Below are positions 35,353 through 43,036 of a stretch of DNA of 64,000 nt, piece after piece; position 1 is the stretch's first letter, and every line of letters starts with the position of its first letter. The notes under the pieces are model-generated. The model made no database searches. It saw only the letters and a program-made list of their open reading frames with translations, and was not told the DNA's origin. The position numbers and the translations under genes were made by a program. The DNA comes from Bacillota bacterium (GTDB lineage: Bacteria; Bacillota; Clostridia; Lachnospirales; Lachnospiraceae). Where the stretch lies: positions 62,001 through 126,000 of the forward strand of contig JAEWIZ010000022.1 of the NCBI GenBank assembly GCA_023386815.1, read 5' to 3'.

Positions 35353-36705
35353 TTAAAACCCAAAGGGCATTTTGAATTTACCCATTCCACCACGTTTGCC
35401 TTTACCGCCCATCATTCCTGAGAATTGCTTCATCATCTTCTTGGACTGTTCAAATTGCTTGACCAGTGCATTAACTTCACTGATATCTACACCGGCTCCT
35501 GCGGCAATTCTCTTTTTGCGGGCTGGATTAATGATATCCGGGTTTGAGCGTTCTGCCTTTGTCATAGAATTAATGATGGCCTCCGGCTTCGATAATGCAT
35601 TATCATCAATTTCTACATTCTTAAGCTGTTTGTTCATGCCTGGCAGCATATTAAGCATATCACCAATGCCACCCATTTTCTTCACTTGCTGCATCTGTTC
35701 CAGGAAATCGTTAAAATCAAATTCATTCTTTTTGAGCTTACGCTCCATCTCTCTGGCTTTGGTTTCATCAAATTCAGCCTGTGCCTTATCAATTAAGGTA
35801 AGGATATCTCCCATTCCAAGAATACGGGAGGCCATACGATCCGGATAAAACTGCTCCAGATCTGACAGCTTTTCGCCCATACCAACAAATAATATGGGTC
35901 TTCCAGTTACGGCACGTATGGATAAAGCTGCACCACCTCTGGTATCGCCATCCAGCTTAGTTAAAATAACACCATCAATGGAAAGCTTTTCGTTAAACAT
36001 TTCGGATACATTAACTGCATCCTGACCTGTCATTGCATCTACTACTAAAACTGTCTGATGCACTGTAATATTATTCTTAATTTCCTGCAGCTCCTCCATC
36101 ATTGCTTCATCAATGTGAAGTCGACCTGCAGTATCAAGGATTACTGTATTAAAGCTGTTCTTCTCAGCATGCTCAATGGCTGCTTTAACAATATTAAGGG
36201 GCTTGTGCTTGTCACCCATTGCAAATACGGGTACACCCTGTTTTTCACCATTGATCTTTAACTGGTCGATTGCTGCGGGTCTGTAAATATCACAGGCAAC
36301 GAGTAAAGGTCTTCTGCCTTTTGACTTTAGCTTGCCAGCCAGCTTAGCAACGGTGGTTGTTTTACCTGCACCCTGAAGACCACACATCATAATGACGGAA
36401 ATCTCATTGGTTGGCTTTAACTGTAGTTCAACAGTCTCATCACCCAATAATTTAACCATTTCTTCATTAACGATCTTAATTACCATCTGACCGGGTGTGA
36501 GGCTCCCCATTACATCCTGTCCCACGGCACGCTCTTGAATTGTATTTACAAAACTCTTTACTACCTTAAAGTTAACATCTGCCTCTAATAAAGCCATCTT
36601 AATTTCCTTTAAGGCTACTTTAACATCAGCCTCGGAAAGTCTGCCTTTTCCTTTCAGGTTCTTGAAGATATTCTGCAGCTTATCGGATAAATTTTCGAAT
36701 GCCAT
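35353..36705 (-). CDS. ffh: Signal recognition particle protein Ffh (SRP54)
   Basis: SRP GTPase that binds signal sequences and 4.5S RNA. The 450 residues show N and G domains with GLQGAGKTTTVAKLAG (near 104), DTAGRLHIDEAMM and TKLDGDTRGGAALS, then a Met-rich M domain ending GKGKRGGMGKFKMPFGF. The ATG at 36705 follows AAAGGAG by 4 bases; the in-frame start at 36723 is less well placed. Downstream of ylxM across a spacer that holds a seven-copy 15-bp repeat. Receptor gene ftsY is at 45860. Confidence 0.98.
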   Translation of the reverse strand: MAFENLSDKLQNIFKNLKGKGRLSEADVKVALKEIKMALLEADVNFKVVKSFVNTIQERAVGQDVMGSLTPGQMVIKIVNEEMVKLLGDETVELQLKPTNEISVIMMCGLQGAGKTTTVAKLAGKLKSKGRRPLLVACDIYRPAAIDQLKINGEKQGVPVFAMGDKHKPLNIVKAAIEHAEKNSFNTVILDTAGRLHIDEAMMEELQEIKNNITVHQTVLVVDAMTGQDAVNVSEMFNEKLSIDGVILTKLDGDTRGGAALSIRAVTGRPILFVGMGEKLSDLEQFYPDRMASRILGMGDILTLIDKAQAEFDETKAREMERKLKKNEFDFNDFLEQMQQVKKMGGIGDMLNMLPGMNKQLKNVEIDDNALSKPEAIINSMTKAERSNPDIINPARKKRIAAGAGVDISEVNALVKQFEQSKKMMKQFSGMMGGKGKRGGMGKFKMPFGF

Positions 36706-36833
36706 AAGTCTCCTTTCCATCAACTAACGTGATTTCAGTTTTACGTCAAAAGGATATCTGTCTTTTCTTATTATTTAGTACTGCTCAATTTCTATCAATA
36801 CGTATTTTTTCAAATACTACTATTATTTCTATA

Positions 36834-36938
36834 CTTAATCAAACTCTGCTTAGTAATTCTCTACTTAGCTAATCTCTACTTAGCTAAACTCTGCTTAGTT
36901 AAACGCTACTTAGTAAGTCTCTACTGAATCATTCTCTA
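36834..36938. repeat. 15-bp tandem repeat (seven units) between ylxM and ffh
   Basis: Seven consecutive 15-base units close to CTTAGCTAATCTCTA (plus strand) fill 36834-36938 with no gaps; units differ at 1-6 positions. A weaker eighth unit may precede. The array begins directly after the ylxM stop. On the minus strand each unit reads TAGAGATTAGCTAAG with a short TTAGCTAA palindrome. It has no spacers and is too short for CRISPR. Role unknown. Confidence 0.88.
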
Positions 36939-36939
36939 T

Positions 36940-37314
36940 CTACAACTCTTTCAAAATATCATCTGCAAAGTTAGCAATATCATTCAGTCGTTCTATTTCA
37001 CCCGACTGCGAAACGTCATGAACAATCTCTTTCATCTGGGCAACTTTATCTTTGATGGTCTGGAACTTCTTCATTAATCCCAGCTTTGCCTCATAGCCCT
37101 TTAGTTCTAAGGTACAGCGTTTTACTAAATCATATACACCTTGTCGGCTAATTCCCTGCTCCGTGGCTATTTCGCTTAAGGATAGGTCATTTAAAACATA
37201 ATCCTCAAAAATTTGTTTTTTATGATCGCTTAATAATTCGCCATAAAAATCGTATAAAATGGACTGAAGTACGATTTCCTCTAATTTATCCATCTGTGCA
37301 TTATTCTGCTTCAT
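36940..37314 (-). CDS. ylxM: SRP-operon HTH protein YlxM
   Basis: UPF0122 protein encoded with Ffh in Gram-positives; it binds SRP components in Streptococcus. The 124 residues show LYDFYGELLSDHKKQIFEDYVLNDLSLSEIATEQGISRQGVYDLVKRC, a sigma-70 region 4-like helix-turn-helix. The ATG at 37314 is chosen because it follows the leader hairpin and the GGCGGTGA site; a longer open frame would begin inside the -35. First gene of the SRP/ribosome cluster. Confidence 0.95.
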   Translation of the reverse strand: MKQNNAQMDKLEEIVLQSILYDFYGELLSDHKKQIFEDYVLNDLSLSEIATEQGISRQGVYDLVKRCTLELKGYEAKLGLMKKFQTIKDKVAQMKEIVHDVSQSGEIERLNDIANFADDILKEL

Positions 37315-37322
37315 AAAAGTCA

Positions 37323-37353
37323 CCGCCTGTAAAGGAATTTTCTTTACAGGTGG
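37323..37353 (-). promoter_or_regulatory. Ribosome-site-sequestering hairpin in the ylxM leader
   Basis: CCTGTAAAG / CTTTACAGG (9 bp, extended to 12 with CCA/CGG-side pairs including one G-T) forms around a 7-base loop. Its 3' arm runs into the GGCGG ribosome site of ylxM, and the predicted start of transcription falls within the 5' arm. Confidence 0.6.
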
Positions 37354-37354
37354 T

Positions 37355-37383
37355 AGTATACTTGAAATTAAAGGTCTTGTCAA
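37355..37383 (-). promoter_or_regulatory. Consensus promoter of the ylxM-ffh cluster
   Basis: TTGACA, 17 bases, TATACT on the minus strand, about 40 bases before the ylxM ATG. Head of ylxM-ffh-rpsP-khpA. Confidence 0.85.
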
Positions 37384-37704
37384 GCATTATCTTATATGAA
37401 ATTAATTAAAAAATCAAATATTATAAACAGCCGAAATCAGGTAGTAATATTCGATCAAAGGATTATGCTGACTAAAGTTATAATTATATTTATAAAATTA
37501 TTTTAACATGAATTCAATAAAATTGTAACTAGAATTTTATCACGATCCAGTGGTCTTATAGTGTCTTATAGTACCTTATACCAATGTATTATAGCAGGTA
37601 GCAGGGAATCAGGAAAACGCAGCTCAGAATAGGCGGTATATACCACACTTCTAGCCGCTCCCATCAATAACAATGCAATTACCATACTATTTCAGAGAAA
37701 GATA
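37384..37704. other. Non-coding divergent intergenic region
   Basis: AT-rich stretch between the ylxM promoter (minus) and the small plus-strand gene promoter. It contains two close copies of AGTGTCTTATAGTACCTTATA-like text near 37555-37580 and no gene that I can support. Confidence 0.5.
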
Positions 37705-37734
37705 TTGATTTTGAGAAAACATCAGCTGTATAAT
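37705..37734 (+). promoter_or_regulatory. Candidate promoter of the plus-strand small gene
   Basis: TTGATT, 18 bases, TATAAT, about 58 bases before the predicted start codon. A 6-codon frame (ATG at 37757, stop TAG at 37775) in the same reading frame lies between it and the gene. Confidence 0.55.
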
Positions 37735-37792
37735 ATTACCATATAAACGTACACAAATGTTTGCTATCTTAAGTTAGTAAAGGAGGTGTATT

Positions 37793-38131
37793 CTGATTTC
37801 GAAAAACAAAGTAGAATTCATCATACCGGATAAGTATTTTAAGAATCCAACGGAGGAACCGATTATCGGATTTATCAGGTATTTAAGAGACCAAGGAAAA
37901 ACTTGCGAGTTTCTTGGTTTTAATGAGTGCCACAGCAAACTATTTGGACTTACAACGTGGCATAACAACTATGTTCTTCTGATTGATGGTATAAAATATG
38001 ATGGAAGTATCGGGGGAAGCATTGATACAAACTATTATGCAACTTTTTTTAATGTTGATGATGAAGAACATGATTATATAAAAAATCATCTAAATAAAAG
38101 AACATGCCAAATATTAGATGCTCTTGAATAA
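37793..38131 (+). CDS. Unrecognised 112-residue protein with non-canonical start
   Basis: The only plus-strand gene. A perfect AGGAGG (37781-37786) lies 6 bases before CTG at 37793; in-frame TAG and TAA stand just upstream of that site, and the 112 codons to TAA at 38131 contain no ATG, GTG or TTG. Start is therefore CTG (or ATT at 37790/37796). The product is acidic/mixed and soluble, with NKVEFIIPDKYFKNP, IIGFIRYLRDQGKTCEFLGF, TTWHNNYVLLIDGIKYDG and a C-terminal DDEEHDYIKNHLNKR. I do not recognise the family. It has a promoter, an uninterrupted frame with ordinary codon use and a convergent terminator shared with the transcarboxylase operon. A start-lost pseudogene is the main alternative. 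Confidence 0.72.
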   Translation: MISKNKVEFIIPDKYFKNPTEEPIIGFIRYLRDQGKTCEFLGFNECHSKLFGLTTWHNNYVLLIDGIKYDGSIGGSIDTNYYATFFNVDDEEHDYIKNHLNKRTCQILDALE

Positions 38132-38258
38132 AACTAAATGAAATGATAAAGATTTTAAAAACTTGATGCATTCCTCTTAATATGAAAAATCCACTTTTAT
38201 ATTTATACTTATAAACGTCGTATTAGCGAAAATAGTATTAAACGTATACTCTATCAAG

Positions 38259-38303
38259 AAAGAACCCTGAAATAGGACAATTGTCTAATTTGCAGGGTTC
38301 TTT
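38259..38303. terminator. Bidirectional terminator between the small gene and the transcarboxylase operon
   Basis: AAAGAACCCTG / CAGGGTTCTTT, 11 bp, with an inner AATAGGACAATTGTC-type palindrome. T-rich sequence follows on both strands, so it can serve the plus-strand small gene and the minus-strand operon. Confidence 0.88.
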
Positions 38304-38329
38304 AAGGTTATTCTAATATTATTATTAAT

Positions 38330-39742
38330 TTATACCGGATAAGCCTTGTTTTCTTGATCAGCAGCCGTTACATCTACACCTGTCTGCTGAGCCTGGCGGT
38401 ATTTAAAGAATTCAATTGCTACCTGAGGGAATAATGCATAGGATAATACATCCTCATCCTGCTGTTTCCACTGAGTAATTTCCGCCTCAATCTTTTGAAG
38501 CTCTGGCTCAAGCAAATCTGCAGGACGACAGGTAATTGGCTTTTTATTCCCAATAACCTTCTTTTGCACCTCTTTATCAAAAGGTTTTACTGTTTGACCG
38601 TATTCACCGGCAAGCAATGCCTTTGTCTCTTTTGTCACCATCTTATAACGTTCTCCGGCAAGTACGTTAAGCACTGCCTGAGTTCCAACGATCTGACTGG
38701 AAGGAGTAACAAGCGGTGGTTCACCGAAGTCCTTACGAACAAGGGGAACTTCCTTCAACACTTCGTAATATTTATCTTCTTGATTAGCTTCCTTCAGCTG
38801 AGAAACAAGATTGGATAACATACCACCTGGTACCTGATATAATAAGGTCTTGATATCAACGCCCATTACCTTAGGATTTAAAAGCCCGGAATCTAAAGCT
38901 TTATCACGGATTGGACGGAAATATTCTGCAATTTCTGCAAGAAGATTTTGATCAAATCCAGTATCATAAGGTGTTCCTTTAAAGGTCTCGACCATAACCT
39001 CAGTTGCAGGTTGGCTAGTACCCATTGCAAATGGTGACATAGCTGTATCGATGATATCACAGCCTGCTTCCACTGCCTTAAGATAAGTCATGCCGCCAAC
39101 ACCACTTGTGTAATGCGTATGGATATCGATTGGAATACTTACCGCTGATTTTAATGCAGTAACCAGCTTTGTTGCTTCATACGGAACAATTAGACCAGCC
39201 ATATCTTTGATACAGATGGAAGAAGCACCAAGCTCTTCGATTTTCTTTGCCATAGTAACATAATAATCCTCAGTATAGGCATCACCGAGGGTATAGGCAA
39301 TTGCTACCTGTGCATGCCCATGTTCCTTGTTAGTAGCTTTTACAGCACATTCCAGGTTTCTTATATCATTGAGGGCATCGAAAATACGAATAATATCGAT
39401 ACCGTTTGCTATTGATTTTTGAACAAAATATTCTACCACGTCATCTGCATAATGACGATAGCCAAGGATATTCTGTCCACGGAATAACATCTGTAATTTC
39501 GTATTCTTAAAGCTCTGTTTAAACTTTCTTAATCGATCCCAAGGATCTTCCTTTAGGAAACGTAAGGATGCGTCAAAGGTGGCGCCACCCCAACATTCTA
39601 CTGCATGATACCCTACTTTATCCATTGTATCAAGAATTGGAAGCATTTCCTCCGTGGTCATTCTTGTCGCAATCAAGGATTGGTGGGCATCACGTAATAT
39701 GGTTTCGGTTATTTTAACCGGTTTTTTAACTTGCTCTGCCAT
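38330..39742 (-). CDS. Pyruvate/oxaloacetate carboxyltransferase subunit (5S / OadA N-terminal type)
   Basis: HMGL-like TIM-barrel carboxyltransferase that moves CO2 between biotin and pyruvate/oxaloacetate. The 470 residues start KPVKITETILRDAHQSLIATRM, with SICIKDMAGL (carbamylated-lysine region) and the metal motif IDIHTHYTSGVGGM, then the conserved C-terminal RPADLLEPEL segment. The biotinyl domain of full-length OadA is absent and is supplied by the separate gene just upstream. Last gene of the operon. No Na+-pump beta subunit follows; a terminator does. Confidence 0.92.
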   Translation of the reverse strand: MAEQVKKPVKITETILRDAHQSLIATRMTTEEMLPILDTMDKVGYHAVECWGGATFDASLRFLKEDPWDRLRKFKQSFKNTKLQMLFRGQNILGYRHYADDVVEYFVQKSIANGIDIIRIFDALNDIRNLECAVKATNKEHGHAQVAIAYTLGDAYTEDYYVTMAKKIEELGASSICIKDMAGLIVPYEATKLVTALKSAVSIPIDIHTHYTSGVGGMTYLKAVEAGCDIIDTAMSPFAMGTSQPATEVMVETFKGTPYDTGFDQNLLAEIAEYFRPIRDKALDSGLLNPKVMGVDIKTLLYQVPGGMLSNLVSQLKEANQEDKYYEVLKEVPLVRKDFGEPPLVTPSSQIVGTQAVLNVLAGERYKMVTKETKALLAGEYGQTVKPFDKEVQKKVIGNKKPITCRPADLLEPELQKIEAEITQWKQQDEDVLSYALFPQVAIEFFKYRQAQQTGVDVTAADQENKAYPV

Positions 39743-39770
39743 TACTCTACCTCCTTTGAACTGAAAGTTA

Positions 39771-40172
39771 CTAGTTTAATGTAGCAAGTAATGTACCAGC
39801 ATCAACCGATTGTCCTGCTGCAACATTTATGCTCGCCACCGTACCATCCTGTGGTGCAACAATTTCATTCTCCATCTTCATTGCTTCCAGAATTAAAATT
39901 ACTTCACCCTTCCTTAAGGTCTGTCCAACAGATGCCTTTACAGATACGATCTTGCCAGGCATAGGGGAACTTACCTTAAAGCTTCCTTCTGATCCACCCA
40001 CTGCAGGAGCAGGTGCCGCTTCTTCTTTTTTCTCAGCTGCAGGAGCAGATGCTACTGGAGTTGGTGCTGCAATTGCTTTTGGAGCCGCTGCAGGCGCAGG
40101 TGCTGCTGAAACTCCCTCTTCCACTGATACATTATAGGTATTACCATTCACTGTAATTGTATAATATTTCAT
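39771..40172 (-). CDS. Biotin carboxyl carrier protein (transcarboxylase 1.3S type)
   Basis: Carries carboxybiotin between two carboxyltransferase subunits. The 133 residues comprise an N-terminal [19 protein letters not shown], an Ala/Pro-rich flexible linker (about 22-58) and a biotinyl domain with the acceptor Lys99 in EAMKME. Between the oadG-like gene and the 5S-type subunit. Preceded by a 208-base spacer with 16-bp tandem hairpin repeats. Confidence 0.95.
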   Translation of the reverse strand: MKYYTITVNGNTYNVSVEEGVSAAPAPAAAPKAIAAPTPVASAPAAEKKEEAAPAPAVGGSEGSFKVSSPMPGKIVSVKASVGQTLRKGEVILILEAMKMENEIVAPQDGTVASINVAAGQSVDAGTLLATLN

Positions 40173-40197
40173 TATGAAATCCTCCTTAATTTTCTAA

Positions 40198-40245
40198 GCA
40201 CGAAGTGCTTTTTGCACGAAGTGCTTTTTGCACGAAGCGCCTTTG
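40198..40245. repeat. 16-bp tandem hairpin repeat before the biotin carrier gene
   Basis: Three contiguous 16-base units, two identical (GCACGAAGTGCTTTTT) and one altered (GCACGAAGCGCCTTTG). Each holds a GCAC-GAA-GTGC mini-hairpin. Degenerate hairpins of the same kind (TGCATTGTGCA, GTGCACCAGGTGTG, AGTGCTTCACT) continue to about 40350. It fills the spacer between the oadG-like stop and the biotin carrier gene and ends about 15 bases before its ribosome site. Confidence 0.85.
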
Positions 40246-40380
40246 TACACATAGTAATTTTGTGTACTTCGATGTTGGTACATAATGCATTGTGCACCAG
40301 GTGTGTTATACACTTAGTGCTTCACTCTTTTTCAGTGCTAATTTTGTAAAAAAATTTATTGTAACTTGGCTTTAAAATGT

Positions 40381-40740
40381 CTAAGCGTTCATCCAATTCT
40401 TACTATTCACTCTACGAATAGAACGAACCACGAAACCCTCCTTAGGAACGGAATCACCCATAGAGGCATAGATTGCAGCTGTAATAACTGCCACCAGCTC
40501 ATAATCATTGATTAAATCCACTTCTGCCTTGGCAGTTGCGTTATTTAACGTATTGCTGTCAGCGTCAGAACCTTCCGTGGAATTATCCATTAAATTGGGT
40601 TTAATATTAACAAAATACGTGATTAACATTATTAAAACTATAACTGCAAGAACAACTACTGCACCAAACAATGTATTCAAAGTAATGTAACTGCTTAGAC
40701 CTCCCAAGAGCATTGCTTGGCTGATTAATATGCTTCCCAT
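40381..40740 (-). CDS. OadG-family small membrane subunit
   Basis: The 119 residues have one membrane span (about 22-46, TLFGAVVVLAVIVLIMLITYFVNI) and a C-terminal part VAVITAAIYASMGDSVPKEGFVVRSIRRVN, which is the OadG/MmdC gamma-subunit signature. In Na+-pumping decarboxylases it joins the peripheral and membrane subunits. Here it is 13 bases after the acyl-CoA carboxyltransferase gene. Confidence 0.85.
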   Translation of the reverse strand: MGSILISQAMLLGGLSSYITLNTLFGAVVVLAVIVLIMLITYFVNIKPNLMDNSTEGSDADSNTLNNATAKAEVDLINDYELVAVITAAIYASMGDSVPKEGFVVRSIRRVNSKNWMNA

Positions 40741-40753
40741 AATTTCACCTCAT

Positions 40754-42190
40754 TTATATGGTGCCATGCTTTTTTGCAGGGCGTGTCTCTCTTTTCGTGA
40801 AAAGCATTTCAAAAGCATAGATCAAATGCTTACGAATAGAGTCAGGTTCAATAATGCTGTCAACATAACCACGCCTTGCTGCCGCTTCTGCGCTGGATTG
40901 AAGTTCTGCATATTCAGAGGCTTTTTCCTTCATAACCTCCAGCGTTTCTCCGTCATACATAATCTGAGCTGCAAGATCAGAATCCATCATACCTATCTGC
41001 GCACTTGGTAATGCAAATACCATATCCGCTCCTATATGCTTGGAGTTCATTGTAATATATGCTGTTCCAAAGGCTTTTCCAATAATTACGTTTACCTTAG
41101 GTACAGTTGCATTAGCAAAGGCATAGGTCAATTTTGCAGATGCTATTGCGATACCCTTCTCTTCTTCAACAGTTGCTTTATATCCGTTTACATTGGTGAG
41201 CGTTAATACTGGGATACCAAAAGCATCACAAATAGTTACAAAGCTTTCTGCTTTATAGCAGCCGGCTGTGGTTAAAGAACCGTCAAATATTTCAGTTACT
41301 TTACCGGTTTCATCGACAATTTCACTGCGATTAGCAACAGCACCAACTGTCATGCCATTCAGGCGGATAAAGCCAGTTACTACTTCTTTTGCATAATCTG
41401 CTTTGATTTCGAAGAATTTGTTGTTATCAGATATATCTATTAAAGCTTTTTTTGAATCCTTTACTTCTGCTGACATATCAGGCAGTAATCTATTTAGATC
41501 ATCAGTACATTCTTCAAAAGAAGCGTCATCTTCGTTATTGGAAGGTAAAAGTGCAATTAAATTGCGAATCTGATGAAGTACGTCAGTTTCGTCCTCACCT
41601 ACATAATCTACCACACCAGATTTCCCTTGAAATGCTGCCTGTGCTGTATCATTTTTTTCCTTACTGTTTCCAATTAAAGAATTTGGAGAATTAACAAATA
41701 ATTTTGCATTTTTCCCCTCCATAAATGAAAAATCACTTAAAGATGCCAAAACAGCAAGACCACCACCACAATTACCAAAGATTGCAGTAATCTGAGGTAT
41801 TACACCGGAAGCCAGTGTTGACTTTAAGTAAACCTCTCCAAAACCGTTTAAAGCGTCAGTTGCCTCCTGTAATCTAAGACCGGATGAGTCGATCAACCCA
41901 ATCACAGGGGCACCTACTTTAAGTGCCAAATCATAAATATTTACTATTTTTTTTGCATGCATTTCACCGATGGAACCGCCCATTGAGGTTGCATCCTGAC
42001 TATATACATAAACAAGATTGCCATCAATTACACCGTAACCGGTTATAACGCCGTCAGCAGGTGTGCCCTTCTGCTGTAAATTAAAGTCTGTACTTCTTTT
42101 TGTAACGAAAGCGCCGACTTCCACAAAGCTATTGTCGTCAAGCAAAGAAACAATTCTTTCTCGCGCTGACAGTTGTGCCATACTGCTCAT
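40754..42190 (-). CDS. Acyl-CoA carboxyltransferase (MmdA / 12S type)
   Basis: Crotonase-fold carboxyltransferase that exchanges CO2 between biotin and an acyl-CoA such as methylmalonyl-CoA. The 478 residues have N-terminal and C-terminal halves with GGSIGEMHAKKI, NCGGGLAVLASLSDF, and AFGTAYITMNSKHIGADMVFALPSAQIG. The ATG at 42190 follows GGAGGG by 6 bases. First gene of the operon with a candidate promoter at 42278-42306. Which acyl-CoA it uses cannot be read from the sequence. Confidence 0.9.
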   Translation of the reverse strand: MSSMAQLSARERIVSLLDDNSFVEVGAFVTKRSTDFNLQQKGTPADGVITGYGVIDGNLVYVYSQDATSMGGSIGEMHAKKIVNIYDLALKVGAPVIGLIDSSGLRLQEATDALNGFGEVYLKSTLASGVIPQITAIFGNCGGGLAVLASLSDFSFMEGKNAKLFVNSPNSLIGNSKEKNDTAQAAFQGKSGVVDYVGEDETDVLHQIRNLIALLPSNNEDDASFEECTDDLNRLLPDMSAEVKDSKKALIDISDNNKFFEIKADYAKEVVTGFIRLNGMTVGAVANRSEIVDETGKVTEIFDGSLTTAGCYKAESFVTICDAFGIPVLTLTNVNGYKATVEEEKGIAIASAKLTYAFANATVPKVNVIIGKAFGTAYITMNSKHIGADMVFALPSAQIGMMDSDLAAQIMYDGETLEVMKEKASEYAELQSSAEAAARRGYVDSIIEPDSIRKHLIYAFEMLFTKRETRPAKKHGTI

Positions 42191-42277
42191 TTTCAGCCCT
42201 CCATTTTTCAAATTTTGATAATAAAACAGCGTATCGTTTCATTTGTATTAAACTAAATCAATTCTATGCCAATTTTA

Positions 42278-42306
42278 ATTGTATTATATTTAACGATAAA
42301 AGGCAA
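42278..42306 (-). promoter_or_regulatory. Candidate promoter of the transcarboxylase operon
   Basis: TTGCCT, 17 bases, TACAAT on the minus strand, about 90 bases before the first gene. Confidence 0.45.
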
Positions 42307-42365
42307 GGATAAAATCCTCATTTGTAGCATATTATGTAAACTTATTTAAAGTACTTTTCTTCAAA

Positions 42366-42409
42366 CTATAAAAAAACAAGTGAACAAAAAACACCTTTGT
42401 TCACTTGTT
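42366..42409 (-). terminator. Terminator after recX
   Basis: AACAAGTGAACAAA / TTTGTTCACTTGTT, 14-bp perfect stem with a 7-base loop, followed on the minus strand by TTTTTTTATAG, 9 bases after the recX stop. Confidence 0.95.
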
Positions 42410-42417
42410 ACAAAACA

Positions 42418-43026
42418 TTATCCAATTACTTGTTTGATTTTACTGATATCAAAGCCTTTTCGATAAAGAGAAGCTATTAACTTTTGTTTGGCATCGAAAT
42501 CCATATCTTCCAGTGACCTAACTTTTTTAGTGATTACTTTTCTGATCGCAACTAGTTCAGGGTCTTCCTGGTCATCCGTATTATATTCTTCCAAAAAGGC
42601 CAACTCAATTGTCTTAGCATCAACACCTTTTTGTAATAAGTCCATTTTTATGACAAGCTTACTTTTTGCATTCTTCCTAGTTCGAACATAAGCCGAAGCT
42701 AGTCGTTCATCATTCAGATAGCCGTAACCTGCCACATACTGCACAGCCTGGTCCACGATGTTCTGTGTATAGCCAGCATCAGATAGCTTATTACGAAGCT
42801 CGGTTTCCGTACGATCCGTGAGTTTGAGAAGGGATAAAGCCTTAAACTTGGCTTTCGGTAATATAATCTTCTCTATAACAGAATCATAAAAAGAAGCTGG
42901 AACCTCCTCGCCTTCTGTGATATCTAATTGATGGACTTCTTTTGGAGATAAGAAAAATGAATATTCATCATCTAAATATATATTTACTTTGCTCTTACCA
43001 AGTACTTCCATTCGTGTAATGATCAT
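42418..43026 (-). CDS. recX: Regulatory protein RecX
   Basis: Modulates RecA filaments. The 202 residues show three-helix repeats typical of RecX (ALSLLKLTDRTETELRNKLSDAGY, YGYLNDERLASAYVRTR, KLIASLYRKGFDISKIKQVI). Starts 11 bases after recA, so it shares the LexA-controlled promoter, and ends at a strong terminator. Confidence 0.95.
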   Translation of the reverse strand: MIITRMEVLGKSKVNIYLDDEYSFFLSPKEVHQLDITEGEEVPASFYDSVIEKIILPKAKFKALSLLKLTDRTETELRNKLSDAGYTQNIVDQAVQYVAGYGYLNDERLASAYVRTRKNAKSKLVIKMDLLQKGVDAKTIELAFLEEYNTDDQEDPELVAIRKVITKKVRSLEDMDFDAKQKLIASLYRKGFDISKIKQVIG

Positions 43027-43036
43027 AGGAAATCAC

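Noticed and set aside
35372..35848. 158-codon plus-strand open frame
   Set aside because: Antisense to the ffh M-domain region; composition mirrors the ffh codons.
36834..36938. CRISPR-like repeat array
   Set aside because: Units are contiguous 15-mers with no spacers and no cas genes are present.
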